Positions 19,107-27,586 of a DNA stretch of 64,000 nucleotides are shown here, in pieces. The notes under the pieces are model-generated. The model had not been told where the DNA came from. It was given only the letters and a program-made list of their open reading frames with translations, and searched no databases. This stretch comes from Acidobacterium sp. Lineage in GTDB: Bacteria > Acidobacteriota > Terriglobia > Terriglobales > Acidobacteriaceae. Each line of letters starts with the position of its first letter. Position 1 is the stretch's first letter. A program made the position numbers and the translations under genes. Where the stretch lies: contig PMUI01000086.1 of the NCBI GenBank assembly GCA_003166955.1, positions 62,001-126,000 on the forward strand. The letters run 5' to 3'.

Positions 19107-20017
19107 TGAAGTGGTCTGGTGTAATGCCCGCAATGACGACCTGCTTTGACGAGCGGCTGCAGGTCGATCACAGTTTCATGACGCGTCACGCGCGCTGGAT
19201 GCTGGCGAACGGCTGCACGGGGATCATCTCGCTGGGATCGCTGGGCGAGGCAGCGACGCTGAACTTCGCTGAGAAGGAAGCGATCCTGCGCAACGTGACG
19301 GCGGCGGCAGGAGGAGCGCCCGCGGTTGCGGCGATCTCGGCGCTGTCGACCGCGGAGGCGGTGGCGCTGGCGAAAGCGGCGGAGCAGGCCGGATGCGCGG
19401 GGCTGATGGTCCTGCCGCCTTACGTCTACCCTGGAGACTGGCGCGAGACAAAGGTGCACGTGGCGGCGATTTTTCGCGCCACGAAGCTCTCGGGCATGCT
19501 GTACAACAACCCGGTTTCCTATGGGACCGATTTTGTTCCGGAGCAGATTGCGGAGCTCGCGGAGGAACACGAGAACTTTGCGGCGGTCAAGGAGTCGAGC
19601 ACCGACGTGCGGCGGGTGACGGCGATTCGCGCGCTGTCCGGAGATCGGCTGAAGATATTTGTTGGTGTGGACGATGCCATTGTCGAGGGAATCGGAGCGG
19701 GCGCGGTGGGCTGGGTCGCGGGACTGGTGAATGCGTTTCCGGCGGAGTCCGTCGCGCTGTTCAACTATGCGATGAACGGAGAGCGGGAGAAGGCGTTCGA
19801 GCTGTATCGGTGGTTTCTGCCGCTGCTGCGCATGGACACGGTTCCGAAGTTCGTCCAGCTGATCAAACAGGTACAGCAGGAAACCGGGACCGGCTGCGCG
19901 TGGGTGAGGCCGCCGCGCCTTGAAGTGATCGGTGAGGAACTGGAAGCGACGCGAGCCGCGGTACAACACGCGATGGCTACGCGTTTAGCTGTTCGCGGCA
20001 CGGCGTTTCCAGGCTGA
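19106..20017 (+). CDS. lhpC: 1-pyrroline-4-hydroxy-2-carboxylate deaminase (DHDPS family)
   Basis: A 303-residue (beta/alpha)8 lyase of the dihydrodipicolinate synthase/N-acetylneuraminate lyase family. The Schiff-base Lys is K162 in FAAVKESS, the family Tyr is Y133 in GMLYNNPVSYG, and LGSLGEAATL is the phosphate/carboxylate loop. In this operon it should convert 1-pyrroline-4-hydroxy-2-carboxylate to alpha-ketoglutarate semialdehyde with loss of ammonia. ATG 19106 overlaps the preceding TGA by one base. The final pathway enzyme, alpha-ketoglutarate semialdehyde dehydrogenase, is not in this window. Confidence 0.88.
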   Translation: MKWSGVMPAMTTCFDERLQVDHSFMTRHARWMLANGCTGIISLGSLGEAATLNFAEKEAILRNVTAAAGGAPAVAAISALSTAEAVALAKAAEQAGCAGLMVLPPYVYPGDWRETKVHVAAIFRATKLSGMLYNNPVSYGTDFVPEQIAELAEEHENFAAVKESSTDVRRVTAIRALSGDRLKIFVGVDDAIVEGIGAGAVGWVAGLVNAFPAESVALFNYAMNGEREKAFELYRWFLPLLRMDTVPKFVQLIKQVQQETGTGCAWVRPPRLEVIGEELEATRAAVQHAMATRLAVRGTAFPG

Positions 20018-20043
20018 ACGGGCTCGCTGCCGTTCTGAGTTGG

Positions 20044-21828
20044 TTAAGGCTGTCGGCAAACCGGGGCAGCCCGCGCACGCGGAGGTTCGGAAATTCCCGC
20101 GCTGCGCAACAGTGCCCCCATCTTCAGATAGGCGGCGTTGGTCCAGCCGAAGCCGACTACGTTTTGGCGATAACCCATCGCTACCCGAACGTCGGATGAC
20201 GCTGTGACTACGTCGTATTTTTCACGGATGGTGTGATCGCAGGCGAAATTGTTGCGCACGGTCGTCATGAATTCCCTGGAAACCCGTGCTGCGTCTTTGA
20301 TGTCTCCCGCTGCTCTCAGTCCCTGGACCGTCACCCAGGTGACGGGAGCCCAGCCATAGGGCAGATCCCACTGCACGCCCGAGTTCACCGTGCTCATGGC
20401 AACGCCGCCGGGCTTCTCGAACAGGGCCAGATGGGACTCTACCTGCCGCGCCTGGTGCGGCGTGGCCGCGCCCGCCCACAGCGGATAAAACGTCGTCAGA
20501 TATTCGTAGGTCGATTGCCTGCCCGCGACGAAGTCGTAGTCGAAATATCTTCCCTTTTCCGCATTCCAAAGATAGCGGTCCATCGCCCCGCGGCGGGCCT
20601 GCGCCGCGGCATTCCACTTCTTCGCATCATCGGGCTTGCCGAGTCGATCGGCCATCCAGGCCAGGTCGAGCTCATATTTGTAGAGCAGCGCGTTCAGGCA
20701 TACAGGCGCGAAATGGTGCGTCGAGCCATCAAACACGCCAAACCGGAAGCTCGGGTCGAAGCCCGACTCACGCATTGCCCGATCGCCTTTGTAGAAATCC
20801 CTGCTGAGCCAGTGCGCACCCACATGCGCGCGGGCGCAGACGGCTGATACGGCAGGGTCGCAACTGATCTCCGCCAGATGCTGGCGATCACCTGGGCCAG
20901 GATTTTCGGGACCATCGACCAGATAATCGGTGTGGACGTCAGGATGGGCGAGCAGCCATGCGATCACGTTTTGGTAGTAGGTGTCGTCGTCTGCCATCTC
21001 GGCGACCGGGCCATCGCCGAAGTCGAAATAGCGCGCCAGACCCGTGTCGCTGGCGCGATGCGCTTCAGTCGTCCAGAGTGCGTGATCCCGAACCGCGTAT
21101 GCGTAGCCCTGTTCCAGCCAGGCGCTCGCCTCCTGTTGTTTTCCCGCCGCGACTTCGGCCTGCCACACATCGCGAATCTCCGACGACAGAAAAGGCGGCT
21201 GTGAGCGCGTGAGGTAGTAAGTGCGGTTGGCATTCAGAATGCCGCCGTAATGTTCGATCTCGAAGAAGAAGTTCTCCACCATGTCGCGCGCCAGATCGAC
21301 GCGCCCGCTCTCGAGCAGGCCCAGAATGATGAAGTAGCTGTCCCATCCATACATCTCGTTGAAGCGGCCGCCGGGGACCACGTAAGGATGCGGGAGATAG
21401 AGCAGGCCCTGCGACGGCAGGTCGACACTCTGACCGAGCCGTCCGATCTTCGCTGGAAGCCGCTGGACATCGAGTCCGCATTTCTGCCGGAGAGCAGCGA
21501 CCTCGGGCGGCTCCGCAAAATCCTGCGGCAGATAGAGGACCGGCCTGGTGGCGATCTTGGTATCGACCAGGGTTGTGCAGTTCAGCATCGAGCGAGTGAG
21601 CGTGTTCCATGCATTCTGGATGTAGGCGTCGATGGGTGGAGGGGATGCGGGGGACAGTGCAGGCGGCTTCGCTTGCGCTGGCGCAGCCGGCTGGGTTGGT
21701 TGCGCAAACGCACTGACCCGGCCCAGCGCGACGACCGAAACCAGGATGATCGCGCTTCCGAAAGCCCTCGTAAAGCGACTCACAAACGTACGGATTCTCG
21801 TATTCGCCTCCACTCTTCGCGTCAGCAT
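20044..21828 (-). CDS. treA: Exported trehalase (GH37)
   Basis: A 594-residue hydrolase of trehalose to two glucoses. Both GH37 signatures are present: PGGRFNEMYGWDSYF (residues 152-166) and QWDLPYGWAPVTW. The loop ESGFDPSFRFG matches the part of the family that carries the catalytic Asp. A hydrophobic segment at about residues 24-41 followed by FAQPTQ indicates export to the periplasm, and a Pro/Ala-rich linker follows. The start chosen is ATG 21828; the upstream frame overlaps the divergent glucosidase promoter. Convergent with the hydroxyproline operon (26-bp gap) and divergent from the glucosidase gene. Confidence 0.93.
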   Translation of the reverse strand: MLTRRVEANTRIRTFVSRFTRAFGSAIILVSVVALGRVSAFAQPTQPAAPAQAKPPALSPASPPPIDAYIQNAWNTLTRSMLNCTTLVDTKIATRPVLYLPQDFAEPPEVAALRQKCGLDVQRLPAKIGRLGQSVDLPSQGLLYLPHPYVVPGGRFNEMYGWDSYFIILGLLESGRVDLARDMVENFFFEIEHYGGILNANRTYYLTRSQPPFLSSEIRDVWQAEVAAGKQQEASAWLEQGYAYAVRDHALWTTEAHRASDTGLARYFDFGDGPVAEMADDDTYYQNVIAWLLAHPDVHTDYLVDGPENPGPGDRQHLAEISCDPAVSAVCARAHVGAHWLSRDFYKGDRAMRESGFDPSFRFGVFDGSTHHFAPVCLNALLYKYELDLAWMADRLGKPDDAKKWNAAAQARRGAMDRYLWNAEKGRYFDYDFVAGRQSTYEYLTTFYPLWAGAATPHQARQVESHLALFEKPGGVAMSTVNSGVQWDLPYGWAPVTWVTVQGLRAAGDIKDAARVSREFMTTVRNNFACDHTIREKYDVVTASSDVRVAMGYRQNVVGFGWTNAAYLKMGALLRSAGISEPPRARAAPVCRQP

Positions 21829-21901
21829 GATATACGGGAAGCCTCGGTCCGCGTCGCAGACCGGGCGGCGCCGCGCGACGCAGCACAGGGAGGCAGAGGT
21901 T

Positions 21902-24433
21902 ATGAGCAGTCCATCGCGCAAGAATCGCTCCATGATTTCGATACTGATGAGTGCGGCGAGCTTCGCGATGCTCGGCTTCTTTTGTATGGCCGCACTGGGT
22001 CAGGCGCCGGGACCGGGTACGGCGGCGGATGACGGAACGCTGAGGATTCAGCGCCATGCCGCTGCTGAAGCGCCGTTTTCGGTTGTGGGGACGCGGGGCG
22101 CGATTCTCGGGCGGCAAAATGGCACGTTCGAAGCCTGGATCTTTCCCTGGAAGATACTCAGCGGGATGCGGATATCGGTTCGCATGCAGGATTATCCGGT
22201 GCCGATCGATGTGAACGAGCAGGCGGCTGCGATCGATGTAGAACCGGATCACACGACCATCACGTACTCGCATGCGAACTTCACCATTCGGCAAACGATG
22301 CTGGCGCCTGAGTCATCGAACGCGGGGACGGGAGTGATGGTGTTGTACGAGATGCAGGCGATTCGTCCGATGACGGTGACGTTCAGTTTCGATCCGGCGA
22401 TGCAGCGGATGTGGCCTGCTGATTCGCCCTCTCCGACGTCTGCGGAATGGGTGGGACGCAGCGGCGGTTCGGGATTCTACATTTTACATCTGGCGTTTCC
22501 GGATCAGGCGGCTGCGTTGTCGATTCCAGGCAGCGAGTCGGGCATCATGCCGCCGTACCAGGAGCGCGCGAGCACGTGGCCGCTGCAGTTCGTTCTGAAC
22601 TTCGACCCTAAGCGGGACAGACAGGCCGCGTTTCCGCTGCTCGTGACGTTTGCCACCTCCGCCGCCTCGGCGACGAAAGAGGCGCTGGGGCAGAGTCTCA
22701 GAGAACTGGAGAGCCAGACCATCGCGATCCGTGAGGCGAATCGCGAGTACTACTCGAAGTTGTTGGCGCAGCGCACGGCGATTGAAACGCCGGATGCGGA
22801 TCTGAATGCGGCGTTTTCGTGGGCGGAGACGGCCATCGATCAGCTCCGAGTAAAGACTGCGCCGGATGCGCAGGAGGAGGCGCTGACGGCGGGGTTTGTT
22901 GGCTCGGGTGAATCGACGCGCCCAGGGTTCGGATGGTTCTTCGGCCGCGATTCGCTATGGTCGTTGTATGCGATCAACAGCTTTGGGGATTTTGGGACGA
23001 CGCGGGAGGAGATTACGTTTCTGCTACAGCACGAGCGCGCCGATGGAAAGATCATGCATGAGCGCTCGCAGACGGCCGACCTGGTGAGCTGGGCGTCGTT
23101 GCCGTACGAGTTTGCGGCGGCCGACTCGACACCGCTGCTTGCGATGGCTGTGGACGATTATCTGAAGATCAGCGGCGATCGGGAATTCGTTGCGTCGATC
23201 TGGCCGGGGCTGGAACGGGCCTGGGATTTTGAAACCACGCACGACACCGATGGCGATGGAATTTACGACAACTCGCAGGGAACGGGGTGGGTGGAGTCGT
23301 GGGTGCCGACGATGCCGCATCAGGAGATTTACCTGGCGGCGCTCGACGAGCAGGCCAGCATCGCGTTTGCCGATCTGGCGCGGGCAACCGGGCACAGCGA
23401 TCTGTCCGAGCAGGCACGGCAGCGAGCTGCTCGGATCGCCAGCACCATCGAGAAGGAGTACTACGTCGCCGATTCGCAGGATTATGCGTTCAGCTGGAAC
23501 GGCAAGGATGGCGTGGACAAGACGGCGAGCATTTTTCCGTCGGTGGCGTGGTGGGACGGGACCTGGAGCCTTAAGCATGCGGATCCGATGATGCAGCGCT
23601 GGGCCGGCAGCGACATTTCGACGGACTGGGGCACGCGCATCGTCAGCGACCAGACGAGTTTTTACGATCCGATCAGCTATCACCAGGGAACGGTGTGGCC
23701 GCTCTACACGGGATGGGTGGCGGTAGCGGAGTATCGCGCCGGGCATGATTTGTCTGGCTACGCGCACCTGATGCAGAATGCGAATCTGACCTGGGCGCAG
23801 GACCTCGGCGACGTGACGGAGTTGCTTTCGGGCCGGTTCTATCAGGTGCTGGGGCGGAGCACGGCGCATCAGTTGTGGTCGTCGGCAATGGTTATCTCGC
23901 CGGTGCTGCGCGGCATGTTCGGACTGGAATGGAGCGCAGCTGCGAATACGCTGACGATTTCGCCTCATCTTCCCGCAGCGTGGGAGAAGGCTGCGATTCG
24001 GCGGTTGCCCTTTGGAAACAGGACTGTCGACGTAACCTTGCAGCGCGAAGGCCGAGAGCTCGTGGTGCAGGCGAGCGATCCGGAGTTGCATCTCGCCTCA
24101 CGCATTCCTGGTGCGGAGCAAAAGAATGGCGCACTCCACATACCGCTGCACGCGGTGGAGATCGGCATCGAGGAACATCTGCCGGAGGCCGGGACCGAGA
24201 CACACCAGATGAAAGTGCTCGACGAGAAATACAACGAGCGCTCACTGGTTCTGCAGCTCTCTGCGCCCGGGGGCAGCACGCAGAAGCTGACGGTTCGGGA
24301 GAATGCTTCGGCACTCAGGCTGACCACGAAGGATGGAGAACTGGGCGCAGCGGACGGCGGATTGCGCCCGCTGCGGGTTCGCTTCCCCGATGGCGCCGGC
24401 TACGTGGGCAAGACCGTAACCCTGAGCTGGTGA
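21902..24433 (+). CDS. Exported (alpha/alpha)6-barrel glucosidase, amylo-alpha-1,6-glucosidase/GH63-like
   Basis: An 843-residue protein with a hydrophobic N-terminal segment (about residues 11-31, MISILMSAASFAMLGFF). An N-terminal beta-sandwich domain precedes a six-hairpin glycosidase domain. Family-like motifs are GFGWFFGRDSLWSLYAIN, GTGWVESWVPTMPHQEIYLA and SYHQGTVWPLYTGW; the acidic residues in WVESW and in HQEIY are candidate catalytic groups. The start ATG 21902 has a good ribosome-binding site (GGAGG, about 10 bp upstream). The likely role is release of glucose from alpha-glucans next to trehalase and alpha-glucosidase. The exact bond specificity cannot be read from sequence. Confidence 0.82.
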   Translation: MSSPSRKNRSMISILMSAASFAMLGFFCMAALGQAPGPGTAADDGTLRIQRHAAAEAPFSVVGTRGAILGRQNGTFEAWIFPWKILSGMRISVRMQDYPVPIDVNEQAAAIDVEPDHTTITYSHANFTIRQTMLAPESSNAGTGVMVLYEMQAIRPMTVTFSFDPAMQRMWPADSPSPTSAEWVGRSGGSGFYILHLAFPDQAAALSIPGSESGIMPPYQERASTWPLQFVLNFDPKRDRQAAFPLLVTFATSAASATKEALGQSLRELESQTIAIREANREYYSKLLAQRTAIETPDADLNAAFSWAETAIDQLRVKTAPDAQEEALTAGFVGSGESTRPGFGWFFGRDSLWSLYAINSFGDFGTTREEITFLLQHERADGKIMHERSQTADLVSWASLPYEFAAADSTPLLAMAVDDYLKISGDREFVASIWPGLERAWDFETTHDTDGDGIYDNSQGTGWVESWVPTMPHQEIYLAALDEQASIAFADLARATGHSDLSEQARQRAARIASTIEKEYYVADSQDYAFSWNGKDGVDKTASIFPSVAWWDGTWSLKHADPMMQRWAGSDISTDWGTRIVSDQTSFYDPISYHQGTVWPLYTGWVAVAEYRAGHDLSGYAHLMQNANLTWAQDLGDVTELLSGRFYQVLGRSTAHQLWSSAMVISPVLRGMFGLEWSAAANTLTISPHLPAAWEKAAIRRLPFGNRTVDVTLQREGRELVVQASDPELHLASRIPGAEQKNGALHIPLHAVEIGIEEHLPEAGTETHQMKVLDEKYNERSLVLQLSAPGGSTQKLTVRENASALRLTTKDGELGAADGGLRPLRVRFPDGAGYVGKTVTLSW

Positions 24434-24443
24434 CGATTGCGGG

Positions 24444-26192
24444 TTATTCGACGCGGCCGATGTAGACGCCGAAGGGCCCGAGCTGGATGGAGCCGAGCGA
24501 AGTCGGCTCCGCTGCGCCTGGTGTTTTCAGCAGCGTCTTCGGGCTCGAGCCGCGAACGCCCTGTGGGGCCAGATCAAAACTCACGGTCTGCGGCTGGTCG
24601 GTGAAGTTGCACGCGACGACGACCGCTTCACCGTTCTCCGCTTTGCGCAGCCAGGAGAGAACGTGCTCGTCGTTCGTGTTGAGCATGGTCTCAGCGCCGT
24701 CGTGCAGAGCAGGGTCCTGTCTCTTGAGCGCGATGAGCTGCTGGTACCAGTGCAGCATGGAATCTGGCTCGTGCTCGTCGGCGGTGACATTGATCTGTTC
24801 ATAGCTCGGCGGGATGGGCAGCCAGGTCTTGACGCCAGATGGTGCGAAGCCCGCGTCCGGACCGTCGTTCCACTGCATCGGAGTGCGCTCGCCATCGCGG
24901 CCTTTCTCTTTGGGCCAGCCGGTGACGCCGATGGGATCCTTCACATCCTCTTTGCGCGTGGGCGGCGTAGTGACCATGCCGATTTCATCGCCGTAGTACA
25001 TCATGGCGGTGTCGCGTGAAGCGAACAACACGGCCGCGATGACGCGACCGGCGTCTTCATGGTGGGCGTCGTGATCGTAGCGATCCCAGCGGATGTTGTC
25101 GTGGTTATCGAAGACGAAGAGCGGCTCGTCGCCGTTGATTTGCGTCTCCGCCTGGTTGATGCGCTCGCGGAACATGTTCACGTCGAAGCGATTGATGAAA
25201 CCGACCTCCATGTCCATAGGCAGATCGAGCTCATCGTTGTGCGCGCCGTACATCTTGCGGAGATCGCCGACCGAGCGCAGGTAAGTTTCGCCGATGAGGA
25301 CAACTTTGCGGCCCTGGGTTTGGTCAGCCACCTGGCGCAGCTCACGCAGCACGTCGTGCACTTCGGGCAGATTGTCGGTCTTGAGCGTGTCGACGCGCTT
25401 ATCGCCGTAGGCGTTGATGAGTGGCTTGCCATCCGGACCGAGGACGTAGTTCTCGTCGCTGAACGTAGGATCTTCGAAGAGTGAAGTGATGGCGTCGAGG
25501 CGAAAACCGGCGACGCCGTGCTGGATCCAGAAGCGCTCCGCGTCGTACATTGCCTTGCGTACCAGGGGATTGTTCCAGTTGAGGTCGGGCTGCTGAATGT
25601 AGAAGCGGTGGTAGTAGTACTGCTGTCTGGCCGGGTCCCATTCCCACGCCGAATGGCCGAAAACCGAAAGCCAGTTGTTGGGCGGCTGGGGTTTGCCGTC
25701 GACCATTTTCGGATCGTGCCACATGTACCAATCGGCTTTGGGATTGTTGCGGGAGCTTGCCGACTCGATGAGCCACGGATGTTTGTCGGAAGTGTGGTTC
25801 AGGACGAGGTCCATGATGATGCCGATGTTGCGCTTCTTTGCTTCGGCGACGAGGCGGTCGAAGTCCGCGAGGGTGCCATACTGCGGATCGATGTTGTAGT
25901 AGTCGGAGATGTCATAGCCGAAGTCGACCTGGGGCGAGGGATAGATGGGCGTGAGCCAGATCGCGTCGATGCCGAGCGCCTGGAGATAGTCGAGGCGCGA
26001 GGTGATGCCGTTGAGGTCGCCGATGCCGTCGCCGTTGCTGTCCTGAAAACTGCGTGGATAGATTTCGTAGATGACGGCGTTCTTCCACCAGTCCGGGTTT
26101 TGGGTGGAGGTTGAGCTTTGCTGGGCGAAGAGGGAGGCGCTCAAGAAAATCGCAAGGAAAAAGGAAGTGAGGCCGCGGGCCACTGCATTCAT
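24444..26192 (-). CDS. Exported alpha-glucosidase (GH13)
   Basis: A 582-residue GH13 enzyme. It has a signal peptide (MNAVARGLTSFFLAIFLSAS, cleaved near LFAQQ) and the catalytic (beta/alpha)8 barrel opening WWKNAVIYEIYPRSFQDSNG. The nucleophile Asp is in GVAGFRLDAI, the acid/base Glu in VLIGETYLR and the transition-state Asp in FVFDNHD. The C-terminal beta domain resembles the oligo-1,6-glucosidase/maltase group. It likely splits maltose or isomaltose-type oligosaccharides in the periplasm. ATG 26192 is used; the longer frame upstream runs into a pseudogene region. It converges on the glucosidase gene with a 10-bp gap. Confidence 0.93.
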   Translation of the reverse strand: MNAVARGLTSFFLAIFLSASLFAQQSSTSTQNPDWWKNAVIYEIYPRSFQDSNGDGIGDLNGITSRLDYLQALGIDAIWLTPIYPSPQVDFGYDISDYYNIDPQYGTLADFDRLVAEAKKRNIGIIMDLVLNHTSDKHPWLIESASSRNNPKADWYMWHDPKMVDGKPQPPNNWLSVFGHSAWEWDPARQQYYYHRFYIQQPDLNWNNPLVRKAMYDAERFWIQHGVAGFRLDAITSLFEDPTFSDENYVLGPDGKPLINAYGDKRVDTLKTDNLPEVHDVLRELRQVADQTQGRKVVLIGETYLRSVGDLRKMYGAHNDELDLPMDMEVGFINRFDVNMFRERINQAETQINGDEPLFVFDNHDNIRWDRYDHDAHHEDAGRVIAAVLFASRDTAMMYYGDEIGMVTTPPTRKEDVKDPIGVTGWPKEKGRDGERTPMQWNDGPDAGFAPSGVKTWLPIPPSYEQINVTADEHEPDSMLHWYQQLIALKRQDPALHDGAETMLNTNDEHVLSWLRKAENGEAVVVACNFTDQPQTVSFDLAPQGVRGSSPKTLLKTPGAAEPTSLGSIQLGPFGVYIGRVE

Positions 26193-26290
26193 TGAGGTGG
26201 TACTCCTGATCGGCAACAAAGTGCTCGCCATCCGGAATTCGTTGGATGACGGCTGCGATCCAGTGCCGAATGCTACCACGATGAGGAGAG

Positions 26291-26499
26291 TCAATGCGGC
26301 GGAAGCCGGGGGAGATTGGCGCGCGCCTGCGCGTTGTCCGGGGCGAGCCGCAGTACGTGCTGAAAGCCGGCGCGATCCGCATCGGGTTTTCCGTTGCGGC
26401 TTCGAGGACGCCGAGGTGATCCCATTCGTCAGGGTTCCGCGGCTGGAGACGCGGCGCGTGGTTTGTTCGTCGAATTGCGGCAAGGAGTTTTGCTCAATC
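26291..26499 (-). pseudogene. Frameshifted C-terminal remnant of a TPR protein
   Basis: Read on the minus strand, one frame gives NPDEWDHLGVLEAAT (about 26433-26389). After a one-base shift near 26390 it continues GKPDADRAGFQHVLRLAPDN and AQARANLPRLPPH, then TGA at 26293-26291. Together this is a textbook TPR motif (W..LG......P..A...F...L.L.P....A), but it is split between two frames, and the upstream part ends at an in-frame TGA near 26499. It is best read as the decayed end of a lost TPR gene. Confidence 0.6.
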
Positions 26500-26559
26500 G
26501 ATTCATCTGCGCATTTGCAGCGAGGCATCCTTCAAACGGCAAGTTGCAGCGCGCATGCA

Positions 26560-26898
26560 AAAGGGTATTGGAGGGCCAAAGTGAAGCTCGCCGGAACCAG
26601 ATCCAACCGCACCGGCATTGGCGCGCGGGTGCGCGTGCTGGCCCGCATGCAGCCGGACAAGCCGGAGCCGATGACGCTGATCGGCGAGGTGCGCAGCGGT
26701 GGCAGCTACTATTCGCAGAGCGATCTGCGGCTCCACTTCGGACTCGATCAAGCCAAGACCATCGACGTGATCGAGATTCGATGGCCCTTCGGACAGATCA
26801 ACACGTTCAGGGATTTGCCGGTGGATCGGTTGTGCGTCGTGGAAGAGGGCGCGAAAGAGCCAAAGGCGTTTCTGTTGCCTTCGATGAGGAAAGTCTGA
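26560..26898 (+). pseudogene. ASPIC/UnbV domain fragment (CRTAC1-like remnant)
   Basis: The plus frame ending in TGA at 26896-26898 encodes KVKLAGTRSNRTGIGARVRV, then RSGGSYYSQSDLRLHFGL, TIDVIEIRWPFGQINTFRDL and DRLCVVEEG. This is the ASPIC/UnbV domain found at the C-terminus of FG-GAP/CRTAC1 proteins. The beta-propeller part that normally precedes it is absent; upstream sequence in the same frame has no recognisable domain. It therefore looks like the tail of a deleted gene. Confidence 0.65.
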
Positions 26899-26954
26899 AG
26901 CGCGGCGGAGCGTTGAACGAGCAGTGGCGCTCAATCCGCCGTGGTGTGAATTGG

Positions 26955-27584
26955 TCAGCGGTAATTGAGAAATGCCGTCAGCCGTTGCTTCGCCTCAGGC
27001 CACTCGGGCGCGACGATGGAAAAGCGGGCGGAGTTGCGGGGCTTAGAGTCAGCGGCCAGGCGATGCGCGCGCAGAATGCCCTCGAACTTGCCGCCGATGC
27101 GCTCGATTGCATTGCGTGATCGCTCGTTGCGCTCGTCGGTGTGCAGACAAACCCGCAGCACCTGCCAGACCTCGAACGCATGCGTCAGCATCAGCAGTTT
27201 GGCCTCGGTGTTCGCGGAGGTGCGGATGGACGAACTGGCAAGCCAGGTGTAGCCGATCTCGCAAACGTCGGGGCGAAGCCGTCCGTGACGGTCGTGCCCT
27301 TCCGGCCACGGCCATCGCTCGATGTCGAAGAACCGAGTGGAGCCGATCAGCACGCCGTCCGCCTGACGCACCGTCGCGAACGGGACCGCCGTTCCAGCAT
27401 CACGCCAGCTGATGGCGGTGTTCACATAGGCTGTCGTCTCCTCGATGCTGCGCGGAACAACAGTCCAGCGATACAGGTCGCCCGCATCGCCCGCGGCCGC
27501 CGCGGAGAGCTCTTCGATGTGGCGGGTCTCCAGCGGTTCAAGGCGGACGTGCTTTCCGGTCAGACTAAAAAGTTCCTCGCTCAT
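26955..27584 (-). CDS. GNAT family N-acetyltransferase (RimJ/RimL-like)
   Basis: A 209-residue GNAT acetyltransferase starting MSEELFSLTGKHVRLEPLE, with the RimJ-type pattern: VLIGSTRFFDIE strand, EIGYTWLASSSIRTSANTEA before the acetyl-CoA loop, and VCLHTDERNERSRNAIERIG for motif A/B. It may acetylate protein N-termini or small amines. The ATG lies 2 bp after the GH74 stop (TAACCATG), indicating coupling to that gene, though a functional link is not obvious. Confidence 0.88.
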   Translation of the reverse strand: MSEELFSLTGKHVRLEPLETRHIEELSAAAAGDAGDLYRWTVVPRSIEETTAYVNTAISWRDAGTAVPFATVRQADGVLIGSTRFFDIERWPWPEGHDRHGRLRPDVCEIGYTWLASSSIRTSANTEAKLLMLTHAFEVWQVLRVCLHTDERNERSRNAIERIGGKFEGILRAHRLAADSKPRNSARFSIVAPEWPEAKQRLTAFLNYR

Positions 27585-27586
27585 GG

